From Geodermatophilus africanus (GTDB lineage Bacteria > Actinomycetota > Actinomycetes > Mycobacteriales > Geodermatophilaceae), in NCBI RefSeq assembly GCF_900107105.1, contig NZ_FNOT01000006.1, forward strand, positions 186,001-250,000: a stretch of DNA of 64,000 bases, read 5' to 3'. The position numbers and the translations under genes are program-made. The notes beneath the pieces are model-generated. The model was not told the DNA's origin. It saw nothing but the letters and a program-made list of their open reading frames with translations, and made no database searches. Positions 47,869 to 56,132 of this stretch are shown in pieces. The stretch's first letter is position 1. Every line of letters begins with the position of its first letter.

Positions 47869-47871
47869 CCC

Positions 47872-48744
47872 GTGGCCACCCCCGTGCAGTGGCTGGCCGG
47901 CGCCCGGCCCCGCACGCTGCCCGCCGCTCTCGCCCCGGTGCTCGTGGGCACCGGCGCCGCCGCGGCCCTCGGCGGGTTCCGGCCGCTGACCGCGCTGCTG
48001 GCCCTGCTGGTCGCGCTCGCGCTGCAGGTGGCGGTCAACTACGCCAACGACTACTCCGACGGGGTGCGCGGCAGCGACGCGGTCCGGGTGGGCCCGATGC
48101 GGCTGGTCGGCTCCGGCGCGGCGACCCCGCGGCAGGTGCTGGGCGCGGCGCTGGCCTCCTTCGCCGTCGCCGCGCTCGCCGGGCTGGCGCTGGCCGCGCT
48201 GTCGAGCTGGTGGCTGGTCGCCGTCGGCGCGGCCTGCATCGCGGCGGCCTGGACGTACACCGGCGGCCCGCTCCCCTACGGCTACCGGGCGCTGGGCGAG
48301 GTCTTCGTCTTCGTGTTCTTCGGCCTGGTCGCCGTCGTGGGGACGACGTTCGTGCAAACCGGCGCGGTCGACGGGCTGGCCGTGGCCGCCTCGGTGCCGA
48401 TCGGCCTGCTGTCGGTGGCGCTGCTGGTGGTGAACAACCTGCGCGACATCGAGGGCGACGCCGCGGTCGGCAAGCGCACGCTGGCCGTGCTGCTCGGCGA
48501 CCGCGGCACCCGGGTGGCGTTCGCGCTGCTGCCCGCGGTGGCGTTCGCGGTCGTCGTCGCCATCGGGGTGACCCGGCCGTGGGCGCTGCTGGGGCTGCTC
48601 GCCGTCCCGCTGGCCGTGCCGCCGGTGCGCACCGTGCTCTCCGGCGGGCGTGGGCCGGCGCTGATCGCCGCGCTGCAGGGCACCGGCCTGCTGACCCTGG
48701 TCACCGGCGTGCTGCTCGGCGCCGGGCTCGCGCTGAGCGGTTGA
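47872..48744 (+). CDS. menA: 1,4-Dihydroxy-2-naphthoate prenyltransferase
   Basis: 290 residues, GTG start, eight or nine transmembrane helices (UbiA family). Mg-diphosphate motifs: NYANDYSDGVRGSDAV and NNLRDIEGDAAVGKRTLAVL. It attaches the polyprenyl chain (probably made by the synthase at 22.3 kb) to DHNA in the membrane. Co-transcribed with menE. Confidence 0.95.
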   Translation: MATPVQWLAGARPRTLPAALAPVLVGTGAAAALGGFRPLTALLALLVALALQVAVNYANDYSDGVRGSDAVRVGPMRLVGSGAATPRQVLGAALASFAVAALAGLALAALSSWWLVAVGAACIAAAWTYTGGPLPYGYRALGEVFVFVFFGLVAVVGTTFVQTGAVDGLAVAASVPIGLLSVALLVVNNLRDIEGDAAVGKRTLAVLLGDRGTRVAFALLPAVAFAVVVAIGVTRPWALLGLLAVPLAVPPVRTVLSGGRGPALIAALQGTGLLTLVTGVLLGAGLALSG

Positions 48745-48764
48745 GGCGCCGACCGCCCGCGGTG

Positions 48765-48810
48765 TGCACGCATGGTGGTCTCAGGAGGCTCCGAGACCAC
48801 CGTGCGTGCA
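48765..48810. terminator. Bidirectional hairpin terminator
   Basis: 18-bp stem with one mismatch (TGCACGCA and GGTGGTCTC paired with GAGACCACC and TGCGTGCA), loop AGGAGGCTCC. Located between convergent menA and the DUF4229 gene. Confidence 0.85.
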
Positions 48811-48845
48811 CAAACGGCGAGGACGCCGAGGAAGCCGGGGGCCGC

Positions 48846-49160
48846 TCAGCCCTCGCCGGTGAGGCGGGCCTCCCGCGCGGCCTTCGCCTGCTGGCGGGCG
48901 ACGCTGCGCGCGGCCAGCCCCTCGGTGAGCCGCTCGCGGGAGGGCCGCAGCAGCAGGTACGAGACCGGCATCGACAGCAGCAGGCCGAACAGCGCGCCGG
49001 ACCAGAAGTCCAGCCCGAGCACCCACAGCAACAGGACCAGCGCGGCCGCGATGGCCAGCCGCCCCACCGTGTACACGAACAGCCAGGGTGCGATCCGCGG
49101 CGGCGCCGCCGGACCACCGGTCGGCGCGCCCGGCACCGCCGGCTCAGCCCTCTCCGCCAT
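48846..49160 (-). CDS. DUF4229 small membrane protein
   Basis: 104 residues with two transmembrane helices (about 26-46 and 52-71, WLFVYTVGRLAIAAALVLLL and GALFGLLLSMPVSYLLLR) and a basic C-terminal helix. It matches the actinobacterial DUF4229 pattern (PSRERLTEGLAARS). The function is unknown; DUF4229 genes are usually found next to menaquinone genes, as here. Its start overlaps the end of the Lrp-family gene by 17 bp. Confidence 0.8.
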   Translation of the reverse strand: MAERAEPAVPGAPTGGPAAPPRIAPWLFVYTVGRLAIAAALVLLLWVLGLDFWSGALFGLLLSMPVSYLLLRPSRERLTEGLAARSVARQQAKAAREARLTGEG

Positions 49161-49590
49161 GACGGCCCTCCCACTTGGTGCTCAACACGACCGTCGTCCG
49201 CGTGCGGGCGACGCCTCTGACCCGGTTCAACGCGCTGATGGTGGTCTCCAGTGCCGGGATGTCGGTCACGCGGACCTTGAGCACGTAAGCCTCGCTGCCG
49301 GCGACCCGCCAGCAGTCCTCGACCTCGGGCATCGCGGCCAGCGCCTCCTCGATGCCGGTCTCGTCGACCGAGTCGCTCTCGATGACGCCCACCAGCGCGG
49401 TGACCCCCAGGCCCACCGCTGCGGGGTCCACGATCGCCCGGTAGGCGGTGATGACCCCGGCGGCCTCCAGCTTGCCGACCCGCTCGTGCACCGCGGGCGA
49501 GGAGAGGCCCACGCGCCGGGCCAGTTCGGCGTAGCTCGCCCGCCCGTTGGCACGCAGCAGGTCGATCAACTCCTGGTCGACGGCGTCGAT
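49144..49590 (-). CDS. Lrp/AsnC-family transcriptional regulator
   Basis: About 148 residues. The N-terminal winged helix-turn-helix is ANGRASYAELARRVGLSSPA with VHERVGKLEAAGVIT, and the C-terminal RAM ligand domain (about 70-140) is VTALVGVIESDSVDE ... EDCWRVAGSEAYVLKVRV. Family members begin M-D-x-x-D. The matching frame reads ATC-GAC-GCC-GTC-GAC with GAGGAG six bases before the ATC, and there is no ATG, GTG or TTG between that point and a TGA. So either translation starts at the unusual ATC (49590) or at TTG 49569, which has no properly spaced Shine-Dalgarno. The ligand (an amino acid) is unknown. Confidence 0.85.
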   Translation of the reverse strand: MDAVDQELIDLLRANGRASYAELARRVGLSSPAVHERVGKLEAAGVITAYRAIVDPAAVGLGVTALVGVIESDSVDETGIEEALAAMPEVEDCWRVAGSEAYVLKVRVTDIPALETTISALNRVRGVARTRTTVVLSTKWEGRHGGEG

Positions 49591-49679
49591 GGCGCACTCC
49601 TCTCACCGTGTGCGCGGTCGAGTATCGCCCGCGGACGTACTGTGGAGGACACTCGGGCTGGATCGAGGGGGTGGCCGCG

Positions 49680-49886
49680 ATGGCCTTCGTGGTGGTGCTG
49701 GTGGTGGCGGTCGTCGTCGTGGTCCTGGTGCTGCGGGCGGCGGAGAAGGGCGGCACCGGCGGGGTGCGTGCGCCGAAGCGGCCCCGGCCGCCGCGCGCCG
49801 TCCGCCCGATCGCGCCCGACGACGACCCGGAGTTCCTGCGCGAGCTCGAGCGCCGCACCCGCCGCGACGACGGCTCCCCCGCCTGA
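49680..49886 (+). CDS. Small single-TM protein, unknown
   Basis: 68 residues from ATG 49680 (GTG 49671 is also possible, with GAGGGG next to it). One N-terminal helix (MAFVVVLVVAVVVVVLVLRA) then a basic Pro-rich linker and an acidic-basic tail (DDDPEFLRELERRTRRDD). It is divergent from the Lrp-family gene. Its stop lies at the start of a dispersed-repeat copy. No family recognised. Confidence 0.65.
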   Translation: MAFVVVLVVAVVVVVLVLRAAEKGGTGGVRAPKRPRPPRAVRPIAPDDDPEFLRELERRTRRDDGSPA

Positions 49887-49936
49887 AGGACCCCTCCCGG
49901 GTCCCCTCGCACGCTCGGGGACGCCCTGGAGGGGCC
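49885..49936 (+). repeat. Dispersed GGACCCC repeat, copy D (short)
   Basis: GAAGGACCCCTCCCGGGTCC, then CCTCGCACGCTCGGGG and CCCTGGAGGGGCC: the outer blocks and the CTCGCA.GCTCG core are kept, the middle is deleted. It sits between convergent small genes and could act as a terminator (GGGGACGCCCTGGAGGGGCC region is self-complementary in part). Confidence 0.5.
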
Positions 49937-49948
49937 GGTGAGAAAGCC

Positions 49949-50218
49949 CTAGGCGGCGCGGAAGAGGCGCCGCCAGCCGCGGCGGCGCTTCGGCGGCTCG
50001 GCGGCCGGCGCGACCGCGGCCACCCTGTCGCTCATCCCGCCGGGCCAGCCCAGGCCCTCGCGCGTCGTCGACGTCCCCGGCCAGCCCAGGCCGCTCTCGG
50101 TCCCCTCGGCGCGCAGGTCGCCGTGCCGGCCGGCCGGCGCGTCCACGGGCCGCTGCGCGAGCGCGGCGGCCACCACGGGGTCCACCGCGGCCCCCTCGGA
50201 AGCAGAGTGCCTACCCAC
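49949..50218 (-). CDS. Conserved small actinobacterial protein, unknown
   Basis: 89 residues from GTG 50218 (GGAGGGGG 7 nt upstream). The N-terminus VGRHSASEGAAVDPVVAAAL is followed by two GLGWPG repeats (SGLGWPGTSTTREGLGWPGG) and a basic C-terminus (KRRRGWRRLFRAA). No transmembrane helix. I recall similar MGRHS-type small proteins in relatives but no function. Confidence 0.6.
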   Translation of the reverse strand: MGRHSASEGAAVDPVVAAALAQRPVDAPAGRHGDLRAEGTESGLGWPGTSTTREGLGWPGGMSDRVAAVAPAAEPPKRRRGWRRLFRAA

Positions 50219-50364
50219 GGGGCGTCCCCCTCCGGCGCGACATGGGGGCATGGAAGCACGCCGCGTCCGGCGTGTCACCGACACGCCGCCCGTACGGGAG
50301 ACCCGTGTCACCTCGTGTGACGAACGGGACGGGCGCAGGACCCCTGGCCCCGCGGATACCTGGA

Positions 50365-51021
50365 TCAGTACTCCCAGGAGGCGTACTGCGGGTCCCGCTC
50401 GGCCATCGTCCGGAAGAGCAGCACCATCCGGTCGAGGAACCAGGCCTTGGCGCACTGCACGAGCAGGAGGCCCCCGAGGACGGACCTCAGGTCGAACACG
50501 GCCAGGCCGCGGGCCATGGCGGCCAGCCCGGCGAACTGGAACGCGTAGGTGGTGTTCGGGACGGCGGTCGACCGGAACTGCTCCGGGAGGTCGACCGCGT
50601 TTCGGTCGGTCCAGATGCGCTCACCGAACACGGCTCTCGACGCCCAGTTCCGGGTCGACTGCGGCGGGGGGAACAGCAGCGGCTCGACCACCGTGAAGAC
50701 CAGCGACGCGCCGAGGGCCAGCAGCGACCGCCGACCGATCCACCGCCGGCTCCAGACCGACAGGAGGATCAGCGGCAGGACGGCGAACCGGACCCAGACG
50801 CTCACCGGGTTGGCGTGCCGCAGCCAGGCGTCGTCGCGCAGACCGAACAGCCTCGCCAGCCGGGCGTCGCTGGTGACGGCGTCGGGCGACGGGCTGGTCA
50901 CGGCCGCTCCGTCCCCTGACGTGGCACCGCTCCCCGGCCGGCCGGCCACCGGACCTCGAGGAGGCGGGGCCCCGGGAGCACTACCCGACGTCGTGCCGCT
51001 GTGCCTGCTCGTCCTGGCCAT
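50365..51021 (-). CDS. DUF6653-like membrane protein
   Basis: 218 residues from ATG 51021 (GGAGGAAGG upstream). After a Pro/Gly-rich N-terminus comes LFGLRDDAWLRHANPVSVWV, then two transmembrane helices (FAVLPLILLSVWSRRW, LLALGASLVFTVVEPLLF), PPPQSTRNWASRAVFGERIW and a last helix. This motif set fits the DUF6653 family of membrane proteins; its role is unknown. Confidence 0.7.
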   Translation of the reverse strand: MARTSRHSGTTSGSAPGAPPPRGPVAGRPGSGATSGDGAAVTSPSPDAVTSDARLARLFGLRDDAWLRHANPVSVWVRFAVLPLILLSVWSRRWIGRRSLLALGASLVFTVVEPLLFPPPQSTRNWASRAVFGERIWTDRNAVDLPEQFRSTAVPNTTYAFQFAGLAAMARGLAVFDLRSVLGGLLLVQCAKAWFLDRMVLLFRTMAERDPQYASWEY

Positions 51022-51353
51022 GGCGCTGCCTTCCTCCATCGAGCACCCGGCTTCCGGTGCCGTGCCTCGTCGGCGGACGCGCACGTACGAGCCGGTGGGG
51101 TGTCGCGCGGAGGAGATGTTCCGCCGGTGCCGCCGGGCGGGGAACCCCCGGCGGGGGCCCGGAGGCGCGGAGCGTGTGCCCGTGGCACTCCGTCCGGAAG
51201 GCCATCCACCCCGTCCCGGGCCTCAGCCTGGTGACGTGCTGGAACGGCCACCCCTCAGGGGCCCGCCGCCGGCCCTGTCCAGAGGCTCGTCCCGAGCCTG
51301 CGAGGGATGAGGAGGACGGGGTCCTTCCACGGTGGGGGAAGGGTGGTCCTTCG
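51022..51353. other. Intergenic region holding a dispersed repeat
   Basis: 332 bp upstream of the DUF6653 gene and downstream of ccsB. The left 230 bp should hold the DUF6653 promoter, but no clear boxes are seen. The right 100 bp is a copy of the dispersed GGACCCC repeat. Confidence 0.4.
51251..51353 (-). repeat. Dispersed GGACCCC repeat, copy E
   Basis: Minus strand: GAAGGACCACCCTTCCCCC, GAAGGACCCCGTCCTCCTCA, CCTCGCAGGCTCGGGACGAG, GACAGGGCC and GGGCCCCTGAGGGG. It ends 1 bp before the ccsB stop. It is most like copy A at 16.7 kb. Confidence 0.6.
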
Positions 51354-52289
51354 TCAGTCCAGCCCGCCGTAGCTGTGCAGGCCGATCGACACCATGTTCA
51401 CGTACAGCAGGTTGAACACCATGACGGCCAGGCCGACGACATTGACCCACGCCGCGGGCCGACCCCGCCAGCCGGCCGTCGTCCGCGCGTGCAGGTAGCC
51501 GGCGTAGACCACCCAGGCGATGAACGCCCAGGTCTCCTTGGGGTCCCAGCCCCAGTACCGGCCCCAGGCGCTCTCGGCCCAGATGGCGCCGGCGATGACG
51601 GCGAATGTCCAGATCGGGAAGCCGAAGACGGCGGTGCGGTGGGCGACCCGGTCCAGCGCGACCGCGTTCGGCAGCCGGGAGAGGAACGAGCCCCCGGCCT
51701 CGGCGCCGCGGGCGTCGGAGCGCAGCCGCAGCAGGTACAGGACGCTGGCGATCCCGCTGACGAAGAAGATGCCGAAGCCGAGGATCGCCGTGGAGACGTG
51801 CACGGCCAGCCAGCTCGACCGCAGCGCGGCGACCAGCGGCCCGGTCTCGGTGTAGAGGAACAGCCCGGTAGCGACGAGCGCGAGCACGACCGGCGCGAGG
51901 ACGAAGGCGCCGATGTCCCGGACGGCCGGCGCGCGGACGGCCAGCACCAGGTAGACCACCACGGCGACGAGGACGACGGCGGTGGCGAACTCGTACATGT
52001 TGCCCCAGGGCAGCCGGTCGGCGGCCATCCCGCGGGTGACGAGCACGGCGGTGTGCACCACGGCGCCCACGGCGGTGACCGCGAGCCCGGCCAGACCCCA
52101 GCGGTCGGTGCGCGACGGCGCGGCGGGCGCCTCGGCCCCCGCCCCGGCCCCCGCGGGCACCGGCTGCCGGGCCGGGCGGCGGCCGAACGCCAGCTGCGCG
52201 GAAAACGCCACGACGGCGACCGAGTACAGCGCGACGGCGATCGAGAACAGCGTGTCCGACAGCTCGGCCAGCGACGGGTCAACGGTCAC
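51354..52289 (-). CDS. ccsB: Cytochrome c biogenesis protein CcsB (ResC type)
   Basis: 311 residues, GTG start, about eight transmembrane helices. The haem-handling WWD motif is WGRYWGWDPKETWAFIAWVV; the flanking His residues are in HTAVLVTRGMAADRLPWGNM, AVHVSTAILGFGIFFVSGIA and AHRTAVFGFPIW. With ResB it forms the System II haem transporter/ligase. Its start overlaps the end of resB by 11 bp. Confidence 0.93.
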   Translation of the reverse strand: MTVDPSLAELSDTLFSIAVALYSVAVVAFSAQLAFGRRPARQPVPAGAGAGAEAPAAPSRTDRWGLAGLAVTAVGAVVHTAVLVTRGMAADRLPWGNMYEFATAVVLVAVVVYLVLAVRAPAVRDIGAFVLAPVVLALVATGLFLYTETGPLVAALRSSWLAVHVSTAILGFGIFFVSGIASVLYLLRLRSDARGAEAGGSFLSRLPNAVALDRVAHRTAVFGFPIWTFAVIAGAIWAESAWGRYWGWDPKETWAFIAWVVYAGYLHARTTAGWRGRPAAWVNVVGLAVMVFNLLYVNMVSIGLHSYGGLD

Positions 52290-53955
52290 GCGGGGGGACC
52301 TCCGGATCAGGTGCGGCCCCGCCGGACGGCGGGGCGGAGGGGGTCGGGGACCGCTCGTCGAGCGCGGCCCGTAGCCGCCCGGTCAGCTCGGCGAAGGACG
52401 TGGCGCTCTCGCCGCCGCCCCGCGTCAACGAGCCGACCGAGAGCACGGTACCGCCGCCGTCGGGGTCGGCGCCGACGCGGGCGAAGACGCGCTCCCGCCG
52501 CAGCAGGAGCAGCGCGAGCAGGCCGGCCAGCAGCGCGATCGCCGCGGCGAGCACCCACACCTGCCCGGGGTCGTGCGAGAACTGCAGCGCGGCGAACTGG
52601 TCGACGCCCGTGAAGGTGACCGCCGTCCCGTCGGGCAGCGTGAGGGTCTCCCCGACCGCCAGGTTGGCCCGGCCCACCTCGGCGAGCCGGCCGCGCTCGA
52701 TCTGGCTCCGGTCCAGCGAGTAGACCGACTGCGGCAGGCCGGAGTCCAGCCCCAGGTAGCCCTGGTAGGCCAGGACCGCCACCTGCGGGTTGAGCGGCCG
52801 CGGGTCGATCGAGGTGAGGACGCCGCCCTGCATGAGCCCGGTCGGCGCGAAGAAGCCCTCGAGCGCCAGCTGGTCCTCGACGCCGGCGCCCAGGTCGGGC
52901 AGCTTGAGCGCGCCCTCGCTGGACATCGTCGCCTGGTCCGAGGGCAGGAACGGCGCCGAGACGTCGGTGAACGCCGTCCCGTCGGGGAGGGTGACGGTGA
53001 ACCGCGGCGCGTAGCCGTGGCCGGTCACGTAGACCCGGTCGCCGTCCACCCGCAGGGGGTCGTTGACGCCGATCGTCGTCGGCCGCCCCTCCTCGCCCGG
53101 CCCGCCGTAGCGGATGTCGGCGGTGTAGGAGGCCGCGGTCAGGTCCTCCTCGTACTCCGCGCGGAAGTCCTCCAGGTCGACGCAGATCGGGGTGAGGTCC
53201 CCCCCGTCGACCAGCGCGCCGGAGGAGTGGGTGTCGTACTGCTGGAAGGAGTTGCAGAAGCCCTGCCCCTCGGTGACCAGGATGCTGCCCTCGTAGCCCC
53301 ACAGCTTGCCGCCGGCCAGGCCGAGCAGCAGCGCCACCAGCGAGAGGTGGAACAGCAGGTTCCCGGTCTCCTTCCAGGAGCCCTTCTCGGCCGAGAGCTC
53401 GTCGCCGGATGCCGCAGGACCCGGCGGAGTCGACTCAGCCCCGGCGCGGCGGACGACGCGGAAGCGGCGCACCCGCAGCTCCTCCTCGACCACGTCGAGG
53501 GCGGCCGGGCCGGGCAGCGGGGTGGCCAGCTCGGCGGAGTCGGGCAGCCGCTGGAGCCGGCGCGGCGCCGGTGGCGGCGCCGCGCGCAGGGCGCGGACGT
53601 GCTCGGCCAGCCGCGGGACGACGCAGCCGATGAGCGAGACGAACAGCAGCAGGTACACCGCGGCGAACCACGGCGAGCCGAAGACGTCGAAGGCGTAGAG
53701 CCGGTCGAGCACCGGCGCCAGCGTCGGGTGGTCGGCGACGTACTGCCGGACGGCGTTCTGGTTCAGCGAGCGCTGCGGCAGCAGCGACCCGGGGATCGCC
53801 GCCAGCGCCAGCAGGAACAGCAGGATGATCGCCGTCCGCATGGCGGTCAGCCGGCGCCACCAGCGCAGCCACAGGGCCAGGGCGCGGGCGCCGAGGGAGG
53901 GCCGGGCGGGAGGCGGCGGCGCCGGAGCCGGCCGCGGCGGGGCGACGGTGCTCAC
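52279..53955 (-). CDS. resB: Cytochrome c biogenesis protein ResB
   Basis: 558 residues from GTG 53955 (GAGGAGG in the upstream repeat). Three N-terminal transmembrane helices (TAIILLFLLALAAIPGSLLP, WFAAVYLLLFVSLIGCVVPR, LLFHLSLVALLLGLAGG), a large extracytoplasmic domain and a fourth helix near 470-490 (VWVLAAAIALLAGLLALLLL). Typical of actinobacterial ResB/Ccs1. It guides haem to apocytochromes with CcsB. Confidence 0.92.
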   Translation of the reverse strand: MSTVAPPRPAPAPPPPARPSLGARALALWLRWWRRLTAMRTAIILLFLLALAAIPGSLLPQRSLNQNAVRQYVADHPTLAPVLDRLYAFDVFGSPWFAAVYLLLFVSLIGCVVPRLAEHVRALRAAPPPAPRRLQRLPDSAELATPLPGPAALDVVEEELRVRRFRVVRRAGAESTPPGPAASGDELSAEKGSWKETGNLLFHLSLVALLLGLAGGKLWGYEGSILVTEGQGFCNSFQQYDTHSSGALVDGGDLTPICVDLEDFRAEYEEDLTAASYTADIRYGGPGEEGRPTTIGVNDPLRVDGDRVYVTGHGYAPRFTVTLPDGTAFTDVSAPFLPSDQATMSSEGALKLPDLGAGVEDQLALEGFFAPTGLMQGGVLTSIDPRPLNPQVAVLAYQGYLGLDSGLPQSVYSLDRSQIERGRLAEVGRANLAVGETLTLPDGTAVTFTGVDQFAALQFSHDPGQVWVLAAAIALLAGLLALLLLRRERVFARVGADPDGGGTVLSVGSLTRGGGESATSFAELTGRLRAALDERSPTPSAPPSGGAAPDPEVPPRDR

Positions 53956-54106
53956 AACACCTCCTCGCTGGCGCTCGTCGATGCTGTCAGCAGTGCTGCT
54001 GTGCCCATCGGTGACCTCGCGAGCTCGGTCACTCCGTTCCCTCGCTGACGCTCGTCCGCGTCGTGCCCGGCGGTGCTCCACCCATGCTGTGACCTCGCCA
54101 GCTCGG
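53956..54106 (-). repeat. GTGA-bounded intercistronic repeat, tandem double copy (ccdA/resB)
   Basis: The 151-nt spacer holds two head-to-tail units. Coding strand: GTGACCGAGCTGGCGAGGTC at the ccdA stop, GACGAGCGTCAGCGAGGGA, then an internal GTGACCGAGCTCGCGAGGTC, GGCACAGCAGCACTGCTGAC, GACGAGCGCCAGCGAGGAGG, then the GTGA of the resB start. The expected length for two 77-bp units minus the shared 4 is 150. Confidence 0.85.
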
Positions 54107-54925
54107 TCACAGTGACGTCTCCGCGAAGCCGTTGGCGGCCAGCCAGCCCTGCAGCCAGCGCATCATCTCGGTCCAGGCGCCGGTGACCAGCAGCAGGCCG
54201 ACGACCACGAGGACGGCGCCGCCGAACCGGGTGACCGCCCGCGCGTGCCGGCGCAGGAACGACGTGGCGCCCATCGCCCACCGAGCGCCGAGCGCGACCA
54301 GCACGAACGGCACGCCCAGGCCCAGGCAGTAGGCCAGCCCGAGCAGCGCGCCGCGGCCGGCGGTGGCCTGCTGGAAGGCGAGGTTCTGCACCGCGGCGAG
54401 CGTCGGGCCCAGGCACGGCGTCCAGCCCAGCCCGAACACCACGCCGAGCAGCGGGGCCCCGGCCAGCCCGGTCGCCGGCCGGAAGGCCACCCGCCTGGTG
54501 CGCTGCAGCAGCGGCAGCCACCCCAGGAAGCCCAGCCCGACCAGGACGGTGACGACGCCGAGCACGCGGGTGATCTCGTCGTTGTACTGCAGCAGCAGCC
54601 GGCCGAGGCCGCCGACAGCGGTGCTGATGGTGACGAAGACGGCGGTGAAACCGAGCACGAACAGGACGGCGCCGAGCACCATCCGCCCGCGGGGCGAGCG
54701 CTCGTCGGTGCGGACCGCCACCGCCGTGGCGCCGCCGGCGACGGTCGCCGCCGGGGCCGTCGTCGGGGCACCGGAGCCGACCAGCCCGGTGACGTAGGAG
54801 AGGTAGCCGGGCACCAGGGGCAGCACGCAGGGTGAGGCGAAGCTGACCAGCCCGACCAGGGCGGCGACCGCGGCGGCCACGAGCAGCGGCCCGTCGGTCA
54901 CCAGGCCGCTGAACGTCTCCCCCAT
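54107..54925 (-). CDS. ccdA: Cytochrome c biogenesis protein CcdA
   Basis: 272 residues from ATG 54925 (shared TGATG with the thioredoxin stop). Six transmembrane helices and both redox Cys: FASPCVLPLVPGYLSYVTG and GLGWTPCLGPTLAAVQNLA. It moves electrons from cytoplasmic thioredoxin to the extracytoplasmic thioredoxin-like protein that keeps apocytochrome Cys reduced. Confidence 0.95.
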   Translation of the reverse strand: MGETFSGLVTDGPLLVAAAVAALVGLVSFASPCVLPLVPGYLSYVTGLVGSGAPTTAPAATVAGGATAVAVRTDERSPRGRMVLGAVLFVLGFTAVFVTISTAVGGLGRLLLQYNDEITRVLGVVTVLVGLGFLGWLPLLQRTRRVAFRPATGLAGAPLLGVVFGLGWTPCLGPTLAAVQNLAFQQATAGRGALLGLAYCLGLGVPFVLVALGARWAMGATSFLRRHARAVTRFGGAVLVVVGLLLVTGAWTEMMRWLQGWLAANGFAETSL

Positions 54926-55500
54926 CAGCCCTCCTCGGCCATCAGCAGGTCGAGCACCGCGCGCAGGTCCTCCTGCGCGACCGCGCCGGTGTAGACGGCG
55001 GCCACCCGCCCCTGCGCGTCCAGCACGATCGTCGACGGGATCGCGTTGGCCGGGTAGTCCCGGAACGCCAGCGCCACCTCGCCACGCGGGTCGTGCAGCG
55101 AGGGGAACTGGATGCCGAAGCTGTCCTCGAAGGCGCGGGCGAGCTGGTCGGTGTCCTTGACGTTGACGCCGAGGAACTGCACGCCCTGGTCGCGCACCTC
55201 GGCGTAGACCGCCTGGAACTCCGGCGACTCCACCCGGCACGGCGCGCACCAGGAGCCCCAGAAGTTGAGGACGGCGACCCCGCCGTCGAGCTCGCCGGAG
55301 TCGAAGCCGCCGCCGTCGAGCAGGGTGCCGGAGAACTCCGGTGCCGCGGCCCGCTCGTCAGGGGCGATGACCTCGCCGGCCGGGGTCCCCTGCACGAAGC
55401 GGAACTCGCCGCCGTTGTTGACGTCGACGGCGTCGGCGCCGGTGGAGCAGCCGGTGAGCAGGAGCGCCCCGGCCAGGGCGCCGAGCAGCCCTCGTCTCAT
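54925..55500 (-). CDS. resA: TlpA/ResA-like thioredoxin lipoprotein
   Basis: 191 residues. The signal peptide with lipobox (LLLTGC) is followed by a thioredoxin fold (about 50-185) with the active site NFWGSWCAPCRVESPEFQAV and the cis-Pro region NAIPSTIVLDAQGRV. WCAPC differs from the CEPC site of B. subtilis ResA. It reduces apocytochrome c at the outer face of the membrane, receiving electrons from CcdA, which follows directly. Start ATG 55500 overlaps the phosphatase stop. Confidence 0.9.
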   Translation of the reverse strand: MRRGLLGALAGALLLTGCSTGADAVDVNNGGEFRFVQGTPAGEVIAPDERAAAPEFSGTLLDGGGFDSGELDGGVAVLNFWGSWCAPCRVESPEFQAVYAEVRDQGVQFLGVNVKDTDQLARAFEDSFGIQFPSLHDPRGEVALAFRDYPANAIPSTIVLDAQGRVAAVYTGAVAQEDLRAVLDLLMAEEG

Positions 55501-56132
55501 GCCCCGGGCACCGCGTCGGGGGGTGTGGCGCCGGCGGGCTCCGCGTAGGACAGCCCCACGAAGTGGTCGCCGTCGTAGGTCAGCGAGGTCACGCTGGCCA
55601 GGCCGCACTGCCGGCGGCGGGGGTCGTGCGCGTAGCGGCGTCCCTCCAGGTGCAGCCGCAGCGTCCAGATTGGCAGCTGGTGGCTGACGCACACGACCGC
55701 GGCGCCGCGGGCGGTGTCCCGGGCGGCCTCGACCGCGGCCAGCATCCGCGCGGCGATCTCGACGTAAGGCTCGCCCCACGAGGGGCGCATCGGGTTGCGC
55801 AGCTTCCACCAGTGCTGGGGGGAGCGCAGCGCGCCGTCCCCCACGCCGACCCGCAGCCCCTCGAAGGCGTTGCCGGCCTCGATGAGCCGGTCGTCGGTCT
55901 CGATCGGCAGGTCGAGCTTGCCGGCGATCGGCGCGGCGGTCTGCTGCGCGCGCTCGAGCGGGCTGGAGACGACGTGGGTGAGGCCCTTGTCGCTGAGCCA
56001 CTCCGCGGCGGCGAGCGCCATCGCCTCGCCGGTCTCCGACAGCCGGTAGCCCGGCAGCCGGCCGTAGAGCACCTTCTCGGGGTTGAACACCTCGCCGTGG
56101 CGCAGCAGGTGGACGACGGTGGTCTCGGCCAT
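55497..56132 (-). CDS. Histidine phosphatase family protein
   Basis: 211 residues. The phosphohistidine motif is LLRHGEVFNPEKVLYGRLPG, the second part SSPLERAQQTAAPIAGKLDL, and the second catalytic His is in VVCVSHQLPIWTLRLHL. Family members act on phosphoglycerate, sugars or nucleotides; the substrate is not evident. It lies between hemL and the thioredoxin gene with 4-bp overlaps on both sides, the usual actinobacterial arrangement. Confidence 0.9.
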   Translation of the reverse strand: MAETTVVHLLRHGEVFNPEKVLYGRLPGYRLSETGEAMALAAAEWLSDKGLTHVVSSPLERAQQTAAPIAGKLDLPIETDDRLIEAGNAFEGLRVGVGDGALRSPQHWWKLRNPMRPSWGEPYVEIAARMLAAVEAARDTARGAAVVCVSHQLPIWTLRLHLEGRRYAHDPRRRQCGLASVTSLTYDGDHFVGLSYAEPAGATPPDAVPGA

